A stretch of 13,637 nt of DNA. It comes from Acidimicrobiia bacterium. GTDB lineage: Bacteria; Actinomycetota; Acidimicrobiia; Spongiisociales; SHLN01. The position numbers and the translations under genes are program-made. The stretch covers positions 1 to 13,637 of the forward strand of contig JAUXJL010000021.1 of assembly GCA_030624805.1 (NCBI GenBank), in the 5' to 3' direction. Of the stretch, positions 1 to 7,758 are shown piece by piece; position 1 is the stretch's first letter, and each line of letters opens with the position of its first letter. Below the pieces are notes generated by a model that worked only from the letters and a program-made list of their open reading frames with translations, ran no database searches and was not told the origin of the DNA.

Positions 1-314
1 GCCGCGTGGGAGTGTTCCAAATCCCGGGTGGCGGTCAGCAAGGTGAGATGCCCATTCACACCGAGGAGGTCGGCAATCCCCTCCCGGGTGTCGAGTTCCT
101 CCCGATATCGGCGAACGAACTCGTCGAAACGGTCCGGGTCGTGGCGATACCACTCCCGGAGCTGTCGCGATGGAGCCACGTCCGGCCGCCACGAGCCCTT
201 CGGCCACTCGGACCGCCGTACCCCCCGAGGCCAGATCCCATCGACCAGAATCCTGGTCCCGTCCGATTCCTCGACAGGCTCGTAGATGCGTTTGGCGATG
301 ATCGTTGACGGCAA
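1..314 (-). CDS. DUF488 family protein (partial, runs off left edge)
   Basis: This minus-strand frame opens with TTG at 314-312 and stays open to the window edge, giving 104 residues without a stop. The product matches the DUF488 (YeaO-like) family: AKRIYEP near the N terminus, then ILVDGIWPRG, then REWYRHDPDRFDEFVRRY and an EEL segment. The family is usually about 115-120 residues, so only the last 10-15 are missing. TTG is chosen as start because an AGGAGG sits 8 bases upstream and no in-frame ATG or GTG lies nearer. The biochemical role of the family is not established. The usual arginine of LVDRLWPRG is glycine here. The gene is co-directional with nagA but separated from it by about 205 bases, so it may have its own promoter. 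Confidence 0.85.
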   Translation of the reverse strand, partial: MPSTIIAKRIYEPVEESDGTRILVDGIWPRGVRRSEWPKGSWRPDVAPSRQLREWYRHDPDRFDEFVRRYREELDTREGIADLLGVNGHLTLLTATRDLEHSHA

Positions 315-322
315 CCGGTCAA

Positions 323-328
323 CCTCCT
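323..328 (-). promoter_or_regulatory. Ribosome binding site for the DUF488 gene
   Basis: The minus strand reads AGGAGG here, with 8 bases to the TTG at 314-312. It decides the TTG start, which would otherwise be easy to miss. Confidence 0.7.
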
Positions 329-519
329 GCGGCGCAGACTATCAACGCTGAGCGAAGCCCCTCTCGCCCCCGTCCCGGATGAGGTCGACGCTCCATCGCT
401 TCGTGCAAGGTCGCAGAAGTCGTCGATCACCTCTGTTCCAAACACGGTGACCGAGTCGCCTTGTAGGCGGATCTCATGTGGTGGTGGTCGGGCCAACGAT
501 ACCAAAGGGGGCCACAGCC

Positions 520-1620
520 TCAGCGGGCGGAAAACACCTCAACACCACCCACGAGTGTGCGTTCAACCGCGAGATCATCGGTCAGCACCACGACCTCGGC
601 AGAGCCGCCAACGGTGAGCCGGCCCAAGTCGCTCCGGCCTACGGTTCGAGCCGGAATGGCAGTCGCGGCCGCCACCCCCTCGACCAGGTCGGCACCGATT
701 TCCACGAGGTTGCGAACGGCCGCGTCCATGGTGAGGACACTCCCGGCCAGCGTGCCGTCGTCGAGGCGGGCGCTCCCCCCGGTGACGGTGACCGCCCGGT
801 CACCCAGCGGGTATGTGCCCTCCGGCTGCCCGGCGGCGGAAATGGCGTCGGTGATGAGCGCCGCCGGAGCGGGGGCGGCCAGGGCGAGCTGCACGGCCTC
901 GTCGGCAAGATGAAATCCGTCGACGATGATCGAGACCGTAACGTCCTTGCGGCTGAGGGCGGCCCCGGCGATTCCCGGGTCGCGATGATGCAGCGGCGGC
1001 TGGGCATTGAAGAGATGGGTCAGGGCAGTCGCCCCCCGTTCGAAGGCGGCATGGCCCTCGGCGGCGGTGGCGTCGCTGTGTCCGCAGGAGACGACTACGC
1101 CCCGGCCGATCAGCAAGTCGAGGAGCTCGAGGGCGCCAGGCCGTTCCGGAGCGAGCGTCATCATCGTCACTGGTCCGGCCTCCAGGAGCCGGTGAGCAAG
1201 TTCAAGATCAGGCTCGGCCATCGAGGCCGGGTCGTGAGCACCCGCCCGCATCGGAGACAGGAACGGTCCTTCCAGATGCATCCCGATGATGTGAGGCCCG
1301 GGCCGGCCGGGCCGGTGGGCTGCCAGTGATTCGAGGGCGGTGGTGATCTTGGCCTCGGGGAGCGTGATGACGGTCGGCTGGTAGGCGACGACGCCGGTAG
1401 CGGAGAGCACGGCCCCGACCCTGTCATAGTCCTCAGGTTGGGCGGTCGCGAAGTCCACGCCGGCGAATCCGTTGACCTGTAGATCGACGAACCCCGGGAC
1501 CGCAATCGAGGAACCCGCTGCCCCGCCGACGCCCGCACCGGTGACCCGGCCGTCCTCGATCTCAACGTCGCCGTCGACGATGACTCCGTCGATGATGGCG
1601 CGAGACACCCCGAGACGCAC
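520..1620 (-). CDS. nagA: N-acetylglucosamine-6-phosphate deacetylase
   Basis: This cytoplasmic amidohydrolase removes acetate from N-acetylglucosamine-6-phosphate, giving glucosamine-6-phosphate in amino-sugar catabolism and cell-wall recycling. Numbered from the GTG at 1620, the 366-residue product shows PGFVDLQVNG (42-51), MHLEGPF with metal ligand Glu117, GHSDAT with His181, THLFNA with His202, VDGFH with His237, and LITDA with the catalytic Asp258. A typical GGSAEVVVL beta-sandwich segment follows near the C terminus. Length and motif order fit a complete NagA. The frame is open further upstream to 1713, but that extension is arginine-rich, overlaps the transaldolase remnant and looks non-coding. 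GTG at 1608 is an alternative start. No good ribosome binding site precedes either GTG. The 8-base gap from the upstream stop codon suggests translational coupling. No nagB or sugar transporter is in the window. Confidence 0.95.
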   Translation of the reverse strand: MRLGVSRAIIDGVIVDGDVEIEDGRVTGAGVGGAAGSSIAVPGFVDLQVNGFAGVDFATAQPEDYDRVGAVLSATGVVAYQPTVITLPEAKITTALESLAAHRPGRPGPHIIGMHLEGPFLSPMRAGAHDPASMAEPDLELAHRLLEAGPVTMMTLAPERPGALELLDLLIGRGVVVSCGHSDATAAEGHAAFERGATALTHLFNAQPPLHHRDPGIAGAALSRKDVTVSIIVDGFHLADEAVQLALAAPAPAALITDAISAAGQPEGTYPLGDRAVTVTGGSARLDDGTLAGSVLTMDAAVRNLVEIGADLVEGVAAATAIPARTVGRSDLGRLTVGGSAEVVVLTDDLAVERTLVGGVEVFSAR

Positions 1621-1628
1621 GCGGCGCC

Positions 1629-1955
1629 CTAGCCGACGTCGCAGGTTGGGAGTTCGAGCGCCGGCAGGAGCAGCTCGGGCCCATTTACTGCGATCTCTTC
1701 GACGATCCCCCACGTGAGTTCTTCTTCAGCCCATATGGGATGCTCGGAGATGGCCCGGCGGATGCGGTCCTCCCACAGGTGCCGTTCCTTGTCCTGCACT
1801 CTCGAGGTGATGGGCGGGTTGCTGGCGGCGCCAACGGCACCATGGGTGGTCGAACAGGTCGGCTCTTCAACCGGGCGTGAGTCGTTCCAGAAGTTTCTGT
1901 CCGTGGTGCTCACCGCCTCGTGCCGCCGGCTCAGGTAGGTGGTCTCCAGCTTCAA
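1629..1955 (-). pseudogene. Truncated transaldolase-like protein (N-terminal remnant)
   Basis: The frame encodes at most 108 residues from TTG 1955; GTG at 1913 is an equally possible start. It resembles the beginning of a transaldolase-like family (TAL superfamily): NFWNDS (21-26), HGAVGAASNPP (38-48), HLWEDRIR (59-66), and EELTWGIVEEIAVNGPELLLP (78-98, family-typical). Full members of this family are, to my knowledge, well over 300 residues. This one stops after a short unrelated tail, LPTCDVG, and so lacks the lysine that forms the Schiff base and most of the barrel. No continuation is visible in the other frames, which are already nagA. The simplest reading is a deletion that removed the C-terminal part and brought the stub up against nagA. 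The preserved part is well kept, which suggests either a recent event or retained translation as a leader for nagA. The family assignment comes from recalled motifs. Confidence 0.6.
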
Positions 1956-2034
1956 TCCGACTCCGACGTGGAACCTTCGAAGCGTAGCTGGCCGGCTCTC
2001 TCCACCCGAGTGTCTCGACCACGTCAGACGGGGC

Positions 2035-4416
2035 TCACTCCGGGATGGAGGCAGGGCCCGGGGGAATAGCAGTTAGTCCGGCTGAACGCAGGTGGTCGCG
2101 AGCCCATTGCGCCGTCCTGACGGCGCCCAGCTCGTCGAGAACCTCGAGCCCTTCGAAGGCTTGCTCCTGCCGGCCCCCGAGCACGAGTTCGATCGCTCGT
2201 TCGTACGGGTCGCCGACTTCTTCCCAGGCGGCGGCAGCCTGCTCCCAGTCGCCTTCGATTCCGTACCGGAAGCTTGGTGGGCACGGCTCAGGCGGTGTGA
2301 CATCGAGGCCGGCCCGGGCTGCGTACAGGGTGGCCGTGCCTATCCAATCTTGAGCATGGGCAGCAGCTGCGAGTGCCTCTACCTGAGCTCGCAGCCGGTC
2401 CACTGTGGCGGCATCGTCCGCCAACCACGCTCGTTCGATGGCGGCCGCCGCCACCGACCCATACCGAAGCAAGCTGTCGTCGACGCCCGCCACGGCGAGC
2501 CCCCGATCTATCAACTCGTCCCCTTCGCTCAGACCCCTTCGCATCAACAGCCGGCCGAGATAGCCGAACGAGGGTGCTGCGAGCAGGTCGTCGGCCGCTC
2601 TTTTTACGAGTGGGCGGAGCTCCCCCTCGGCCTCGTCCCAGTGGCCAAGCATCAACAGCCCCTGGCCAAGCAGCGCCCGCATGTTGTACTCGAGGCTGAG
2701 CAGCTCGGCGTCGGCTGCCTCCTCGACCGCCACTTTCAGGACCTCCACGCCCTCTGCGTAGCGGAGGCGGCTAAAGAGGGCTGTTGCCAGGTTGTTGGCG
2801 CCGCGGGCGTGATACTCGGAGTGGCCGATCCGTTCTGCGATCGAGACGGCTTCGGCCAAATCGTCGAACCCGCCTTCGTCGCCGGTCAGCACCTTGGCTA
2901 CACCCAGGTAGTTCAACGCGTGCGAGAGAATGTCGGGCCGATCGATCGAGGCGGCCAGCCGGCGGGCCTTCTCCCCCCAGGGGAGGGCATCGCTCATCCG
3001 ATGGCGCCACACGTGGAGTGCGGCCAGACTCGAGTAGGCCGAGGCGAGTGCCTCATCCTGGCCGCCTTCCTCCAGCACGGTTACCGCCCGTTCGGTCGAT
3101 TGGTAGGCGGCTTCGGTGTTTCCCAGGAAGTATTGGTTTTTGGCGAGCTCGATGAGGGCCCTGCCGAGAGCCGTTGCATCCTCTTGCTCTTCCCAGGCAG
3201 CAACGGACTCTTCAGCCGCTTGGGCCCCGTCCTCGAGCCGGTTGAGGCGATGGAGCTCTACCGCATAGTCGTGAAGGATCTGGGCTCGTTCGGCTGGGTC
3301 CAGCTGATCTTTGTGAGCGAGAACCATCTCGGACCAGGCCGCTGCCTGGCGGTGCGCTCCGGAAGCGGCCGATCGGCGGGCCTCGGCCGGGGCGTAAGTC
3401 AGCAGAGTTTCGATGTCACCGGCGCCGACCGCGTGATGAAGGAGGCGGGCGCCGTCGGCGTCACCGGCCCGCAAGCGGTCGAGGACCCTTTGATTAGCGC
3501 TGTGCCGCTGAGCGCTCGTCAGCGCTTCCTCAACTGCTCGCCTGGCGAGCTCGTTGTGGAAGCGGATCCGGTCCTCTGTGCCTTCGAGGATGCCGTGCTC
3601 TTCCGCCTCGGAAACCGCTTCAATGTTGTTGGCGGACAGGTCGCTCAGGAGAGCGTGTTCGAGACCGCCGGGTGAGACGGCGACCAGATTGATGACGTCG
3701 CGTGCCTCTGTCGAAAGCGGCCGCAGCCGTGACAGCACGGCGTCGCGCACGGTCGGCGGCACACCGCCTGCGGAGGAAGCCAGGACCTCATGAACAAAAA
3801 AGGGGTTGCCGCCGGTGACCCGATGGAGTTCGGCCGGGTCTAGATCCGAGCCGGCTGCGAGCTCCGCAACTGCCGGTTCGGTGAGCGGCTCGAGAGTTAT
3901 CCGGCTGAAGGCATCACCATGTAGCTGCCCGAGGAGTCCGAGCAGTGGATGATCCGCTGACAGCTCATCGGATCGGTACGTGATCACCACGACCGACGGA
4001 AGGTCTGCAATACGTCGGGACAGATAACGGAGGCTGTCGAGTGTGGCGTCGTCGGCCCAGTGGGCATCTTCGATCACAATGAGGTTCGGGTTACCGGGGC
4101 GAGACGCCTCATTGACGATTGCCCGCAGGACGACAGCGCTCTCGACATCGGAGGCGAATACCTCGGCCAGCTCTCCACCGGTTTGGCGTGCGATGTCAAG
4201 CCAGGGGCCAAACACCGGTGGTGTGATGAGATCGTCGCATGCCCCGACGAGCGCTCGGACGGCTCCTGCGACATTGTCTGCGAAGCCGCGCACCAACGTA
4301 GTCGTTCCGATCCCGGCTTCACCGGACACCAGCACCATGGACCCATCTCCGCCGGCGGCGCGGGAGACTGCAGTCCGGAGGGCTTCGAGGCTGACGTCGC
4401 GTTCGAGGACTGGCAC
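2035..4416 (-). CDS. LuxR/MalT-like AAA ATPase with TPR repeats, no HTH, Walker A lysine lost
   Basis: From GTG 4416 the product is 793 residues. It begins VLERD, the usual opening of AAA_16-type ATPases of large LuxR regulators. Walker A (32-39) reads GEAGIGTT where the family has GEAGIGKT, so residue 38 is threonine (ACG) instead of the ATP-binding lysine. Walker B is intact (LIVIEDAHWADD, 112-123), as are TYRSDE (146-151) and GNPFFVHEVL. The rest is helical and TPR-like. The protein ends LRSAGLTAIPPGPASIPE, the linker that in relatives precedes a C-terminal LuxR helix-turn-helix. That domain is absent, and the bases after the stop do not encode it. The frame is open up to 4617, with an ATG at 4542, but the extra segment looks non-coding. 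No start has a convincing ribosome binding site. It is divergent from the cyclase/ATPase gene. It may act as a scaffold or pseudo-ATPase, or be decaying. Confidence 0.85.
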   Translation of the reverse strand: MPVLERDVSLEALRTAVSRAAGGDGSMVLVSGEAGIGTTTLVRGFADNVAGAVRALVGACDDLITPPVFGPWLDIARQTGGELAEVFASDVESAVVLRAIVNEASRPGNPNLIVIEDAHWADDATLDSLRYLSRRIADLPSVVVITYRSDELSADHPLLGLLGQLHGDAFSRITLEPLTEPAVAELAAGSDLDPAELHRVTGGNPFFVHEVLASSAGGVPPTVRDAVLSRLRPLSTEARDVINLVAVSPGGLEHALLSDLSANNIEAVSEAEEHGILEGTEDRIRFHNELARRAVEEALTSAQRHSANQRVLDRLRAGDADGARLLHHAVGAGDIETLLTYAPAEARRSAASGAHRQAAAWSEMVLAHKDQLDPAERAQILHDYAVELHRLNRLEDGAQAAEESVAAWEEQEDATALGRALIELAKNQYFLGNTEAAYQSTERAVTVLEEGGQDEALASAYSSLAALHVWRHRMSDALPWGEKARRLAASIDRPDILSHALNYLGVAKVLTGDEGGFDDLAEAVSIAERIGHSEYHARGANNLATALFSRLRYAEGVEVLKVAVEEAADAELLSLEYNMRALLGQGLLMLGHWDEAEGELRPLVKRAADDLLAAPSFGYLGRLLMRRGLSEGDELIDRGLAVAGVDDSLLRYGSVAAAAIERAWLADDAATVDRLRAQVEALAAAAHAQDWIGTATLYAARAGLDVTPPEPCPPSFRYGIEGDWEQAAAAWEEVGDPYERAIELVLGGRQEQAFEGLEVLDELGAVRTAQWARDHLRSAGLTAIPPGPASIPE

Positions 4417-4592
4417 GACGCCGATTGTACGTGGCAGCTCCGTATGGGCGGGCGTCGGTCCTTGGTCCGCTGAGCTACAGGTGTCTCGGACCGCTGCATG
4501 GGGGGGGTTTGGATGTATTCCCCCTCGGAGACGATCGTTCATCGATGAGGTTTGTGTCAGCGGCTCGGCACTAGATTTGCCCGGGTGCACCC
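4417..4592. promoter_or_regulatory. Divergent intergenic region between two large ATPase/TPR genes
   Basis: The two giant regulator genes point away from each other, so promoters for both should lie in these 176 bases. A TAGATT at 4572-4577 could be a -10 for the plus-strand gene, but I see no well-spaced -35. The plus-strand ATG lacks an obvious ribosome binding site, so a leaderless or very short-leader transcript is possible. A run of eight G (4500-4507) and a CATCGATG palindrome (4540-4547) are the only other visible structures. No site is assigned with confidence. Confidence 0.4.
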
Positions 4593-7451
4593 ATGACAGA
4601 TCTGCCGACCGGCACAATTACATTCCTCTTCACAGACATCGAAGGATCAACGCGCCTACTGCAGGAGTTGTCGACCCGCTTCACGTCGGTCCTCGAGCGG
4701 CACCAGAATTTGATCCGAGATGCGGTCAACAGTCATGGTGGAGTTGAGATCAAAACCGAAGGCGATTCCTTTTTTTGCGTTTTCGATACGGCCACCGACG
4801 GTCTTGCCGCCGCGGTCGATATTCAGCGGCGTATGGCGGCTGAGAGCTGGATTGAAGATCGTCACGTGAGTGTTCGGATTGGGGTCCATACCGGGGTTGG
4901 TGCACTCGGCGGCGACGACTATGTCGGTATGGACGTCAACCGGGCCGCCCGCATCAGCGAGACCGGCCACGGCGGCCAAGTGCTGGTCTCGGCTGCCACC
5001 CGTCTGCTTGGTCAAGCGGGCTTGCCCGACGGAGTCACGTTCCTCGATCTGGGCGAGTTTCATTTGAAGGATCTCGACGAACCCGAGCATTTGTTCCAGC
5101 TGGTGGTGGCAGGCCTGAATTCGGAGTTCCCGCCCCTCCGGAAGCTCGAGGCCGGCCCGACCAACCTTCCGGCTCTCGCGTCGGGCTTCGTAGGCCGAGA
5201 GCAGGAGCGAGCGGACGTGGAGCAACTGCTCGGCGAATCGCGCCTGGTCACGATCACCGGCGTTGCCGGTGCCGGCAAGAGCCGGCTTGCCCTCGAGGTG
5301 GCCACCCATTCCCGGGACGCCTTCCCTGATGGTGTCTGGTTGGTGGAGCTGGCAGCCGTCACCAGCGACGAGCTCATCGCCCAAGCGGTATCCCATGTGA
5401 TCGGCCTCCAGGAGTCCCCGGGCCGGGTCGCTACCGATGTGCTTGTCGACTATTTGAGAGACGGCAAACGTTTGCTGATCCTCGACAACTGCGAATACCT
5501 CGTCGAGGGAGTTGGAATGCTGGCAGCTCACCTGATCGCCGCTACCAGCGATCTCAGGATTCTGGCGACTAGTCAGCAGGTTCTCGGGACGGGCGGCGAG
5601 AACCGTTACCAGTGTCCTCCGCTGGCCATACCGCCGTCGCGGGCGGACTCGCCGAGCGATGTGCTCGGCTTTGATTCGGTTGTTCTATTCGAGGTCCGAG
5701 CTACGGAAGTAGATCCGACCTTCGAGGTCAATGACGGCAACGCCGCGGTGGTTGCTGCGATCTGCCGCCGCCTCGACGGGATGCCGCTCGCCATCGAGCT
5801 GGCCGCTGCATTAGTCCGAATCCTGACACCCGAACAGGTGCTGGAGCGGCTCGACGACCGGTTCGAGCTCCTTACGGGTGGGCCGCGCGACGCCCCCCAG
5901 CACCAGCAGACACTCCGAGCCGCGCTTGACTCGACCTTCGAGTTGCTCGACGGGGATAGGCAGGAGTTCGCGGCGCGCCTGGGGGTGTTCGTCGGCGGCT
6001 TCGACGTGGCGACCGCCGAGACAGTGACTTCGGGCGGCGGCATCGGGCGGGCCGACGTCATCGACGCCCTGTCTGCCCTTGTTGACCGCTCTCTCATCAC
6101 GAGCGAACAAACATCCGGAGGTCGCCGGCTCAAGATCCTCGAGTCGGTTCGTGAATATCTGCTGGGCAAGCTCGAGAAGAGTGGTCAGCTCGTTGTGCGC
6201 CAGATCGCTCATGCCAAGCACTTCGCGGGTCTCGTCGAAGCAGCCTCGAAGTCACTGCGGGGCCCGGACCAGGATATGTGGGACCATCGACTCGACACCG
6301 ACATCGAGAACATACGGTCCGCCATCGCCTTCACGGCCGCAACCGGAGATGACACCGGGCTCGAGTTGGCCGGCCAAATGTTCCTGTATTGGCGCTGTCG
6401 CGGGGAGTGGAGCGATGGATTGCATTGGACCCGAGTAGCGCTGGAGAATTCGCCCGACCGAGATTCTGGCCTGCGGGCTCGAATGTTGGCGACGGCCGGT
6501 TTTTTCGCCAGCGACCTCGGAGATGGAGCGCGCGGGATCACCGACCTGGAGGACGGTCTGGCGATGGCTCGACGGACCGGTGACCTTCATGCTGAGGGTT
6601 ATTGTGCGAGTTTTCTTGGTGCCGAGCTGAGTCGCCGCGATATCGATCTCGACCGTGGCCTCGCTTTGTTGTCCGAGGCGCAGCGCATCTATGCCGAACT
6701 CGGTGAGCCGTATGGCGAGGCATGGGTGAACCGCTACCTCGCCCTTTCACACCAGGAGCGAGGGAACCTCGATGAGGCGATCGCGTTGCACAAGAGATCG
6801 CTCGAGGCGTTCCGTGACGCCCAAGACGCCTGGAACATTCGGTTTGCCCAGACGCTGCTGGGTGAGGCCATGCACACAGTGGCTGAGCTATCCGGGTCCC
6901 GCCGGTTATACGACGAGAGCCTGCGGGGACCCTCCGGCGCCCGGTTCAAGGTGGTGATCGCTCACGCACACAAAGGCCTCGGCAAAGTGTCCCTGGCGGA
7001 GGGAAAGCTCGACGAGGCCTCCGATCATCTCCTGAAAGCTTCTCAGGAGCTCCGTGAGATCGGCGACGTGGCCTGTATTGCGGAAACCAACGGCCACTTG
7101 GGGATGGTTAACCTCGGTCGAGGACATCCGGCTGTAGCCACAGAGCTGCTGGTGGAGAGCGGGCGCACGTTCCGTGACATCACGGACAAGGGAGGGGTGG
7201 CGTGGAGTCTCGATCGGCTGGCTGCGGTGGCGGCCGCGACCGGGGCGCACGAGCGCGCTGCCCAGCTGCTTGGTGCCGGTTCTGCTATCAGAGAGAAGAG
7301 CGGATCGATGCGACCGGTCGTCGATCAGCCCGATTTTGATCAACTCTCCTCGGACCTCGAGGAGCAACTCGGCCCAGACGTGTTCCAAGCAGCCACCCAA
7401 GGTGGGACGGCTCTCGAATTTGACGAAGCCGTCAGGTTGGGCGGCCTGTGA
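4593..7451 (+). CDS. Class III nucleotide cyclase / NB-ARC-like ATPase / TPR protein
   Basis: This 952-residue protein is a signalling fusion of a type common in actinobacteria (compare Mycobacterium tuberculosis Rv0386). Residues 8-172 form a class III cyclase domain: FTDIEGST with metal ligand Asp15, KTEGD (54-58) with Lys54 and the second metal ligand Asp58, RIGVHTG, and DVNRAARI with Asn116 and Arg120. An NB-ARC-like ATPase follows: GFVGRE (198-203), an intact Walker A GVAGAGKS (223-230), Walker B LLILDN (294-299), LRILATSQ, and GMPLAIELAAAL. About 400 residues of TPR-like helices complete it. The end, FDEAVRLGGL, is where some relatives continue into a LuxR DNA-binding domain; none is present. 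Predicted activity is cyclic nucleotide synthesis controlled by ATP binding and ligand or partner binding to the repeats. Lys54 favours ATP, but the second specificity position is Met113, so the product nucleotide is uncertain. It is probably cytoplasmic. Confidence 0.92.
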   Translation: MTDLPTGTITFLFTDIEGSTRLLQELSTRFTSVLERHQNLIRDAVNSHGGVEIKTEGDSFFCVFDTATDGLAAAVDIQRRMAAESWIEDRHVSVRIGVHTGVGALGGDDYVGMDVNRAARISETGHGGQVLVSAATRLLGQAGLPDGVTFLDLGEFHLKDLDEPEHLFQLVVAGLNSEFPPLRKLEAGPTNLPALASGFVGREQERADVEQLLGESRLVTITGVAGAGKSRLALEVATHSRDAFPDGVWLVELAAVTSDELIAQAVSHVIGLQESPGRVATDVLVDYLRDGKRLLILDNCEYLVEGVGMLAAHLIAATSDLRILATSQQVLGTGGENRYQCPPLAIPPSRADSPSDVLGFDSVVLFEVRATEVDPTFEVNDGNAAVVAAICRRLDGMPLAIELAAALVRILTPEQVLERLDDRFELLTGGPRDAPQHQQTLRAALDSTFELLDGDRQEFAARLGVFVGGFDVATAETVTSGGGIGRADVIDALSALVDRSLITSEQTSGGRRLKILESVREYLLGKLEKSGQLVVRQIAHAKHFAGLVEAASKSLRGPDQDMWDHRLDTDIENIRSAIAFTAATGDDTGLELAGQMFLYWRCRGEWSDGLHWTRVALENSPDRDSGLRARMLATAGFFASDLGDGARGITDLEDGLAMARRTGDLHAEGYCASFLGAELSRRDIDLDRGLALLSEAQRIYAELGEPYGEAWVNRYLALSHQERGNLDEAIALHKRSLEAFRDAQDAWNIRFAQTLLGEAMHTVAELSGSRRLYDESLRGPSGARFKVVIAHAHKGLGKVSLAEGKLDEASDHLLKASQELREIGDVACIAETNGHLGMVNLGRGHPAVATELLVESGRTFRDITDKGGVAWSLDRLAAVAAATGAHERAAQLLGAGSAIREKSGSMRPVVDQPDFDQLSSDLEEQLGPDVFQAATQGGTALEFDEAVRLGGL

Positions 7452-7497
7452 GGGCCGGTGGCGGGTGACCTCATCGCTGATTGCGGCCGGGGGCGGT

Positions 7498-7758
7498 CTA
7501 CGGCATCGGGGTGAGGTCTTCGTAATCCTCGGGTTGGATTTCTCCGTCTTCCTGCTCCTCGGCCACGCCTGAGGAGGCGCGCAACCGGCTCGCCGTCGAC
7601 CACAGGATCGCGCCGCCCATGACGATCAGTACGGCGGGCAACATCCACGCTCCGTTGGCCGACTCCCAATGGGCGTCGGAAGAGACCAGGAACAGCCCGA
7701 GCCCGGCAAGAAGCCCCCCGAAGATGAGTGAGATGGGGTCGAGGGGATGCTGCTTCAT
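7498..7758 (-). CDS. Small two-helix membrane protein
   Basis: The 86-residue product has two hydrophobic segments (about 9-26 and 38-54) and an acidic, proline-containing tail from about 67. I do not recognise a family. Its ATG at 7758 overlaps the TGA of the upstream PspC/LiaF-like gene as ATGA, so the two are almost certainly co-transcribed and translationally coupled. A weak GGTGAGG lies upstream. The same frame is open to 7923, but that part lies inside the upstream gene and is arginine-rich, so I reject the longer form. Linkage suggests an accessory membrane partner of the envelope-sensing module. Confidence 0.75.
   Translation of the reverse strand: MKQHPLDPISLIFGGLLAGLGLFLVSSDAHWESANGAWMLPAVLIVMGGAILWSTASRLRASSGVAEEQEDGEIQPEDYEDLTPMP

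Noticed and set aside
315..505. Minus-strand frame between nagA and the DUF488 gene
   Set aside because: A short stretch looks protein-like (SVTVFGTEVIDDF), but the frame runs on into the DUF488 gene out of frame and has no ribosome binding site. I treat the gap as non-coding.
478..1329. Plus-strand open frame opposite nagA
   Set aside because: It is antisense to clear NagA motifs, and its composition (Gly, Arg, His rich) is typical of a shadow frame.
1621..1713. N-terminal extension of nagA
   Set aside because: It is arginine-rich and reads out of frame through the better-supported transaldolase-like stub.
2092..3675. Long plus-strand open frame (527 residues) opposite the pseudo-ATPase gene
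   Set aside because: It lies wholly antisense to a well-supported protein, shows no recognisable motif, and is the usual high-GC shadow frame.
4417..4617. N-terminal extension of the pseudo-ATPase, including ATG 4542
   Set aside because: Its sequence is low-complexity with no family similarity, it would overlap the divergent gene, and family members start close to VLERD. I kept GTG 4416 but cannot exclude the ATG.
7442..7457. CGGCC/GGCCG hairpin at the end of the cyclase gene, possible terminator
   Set aside because: The stem is only 5 base pairs, it overlaps the stop codon, and no T-run follows on either strand.
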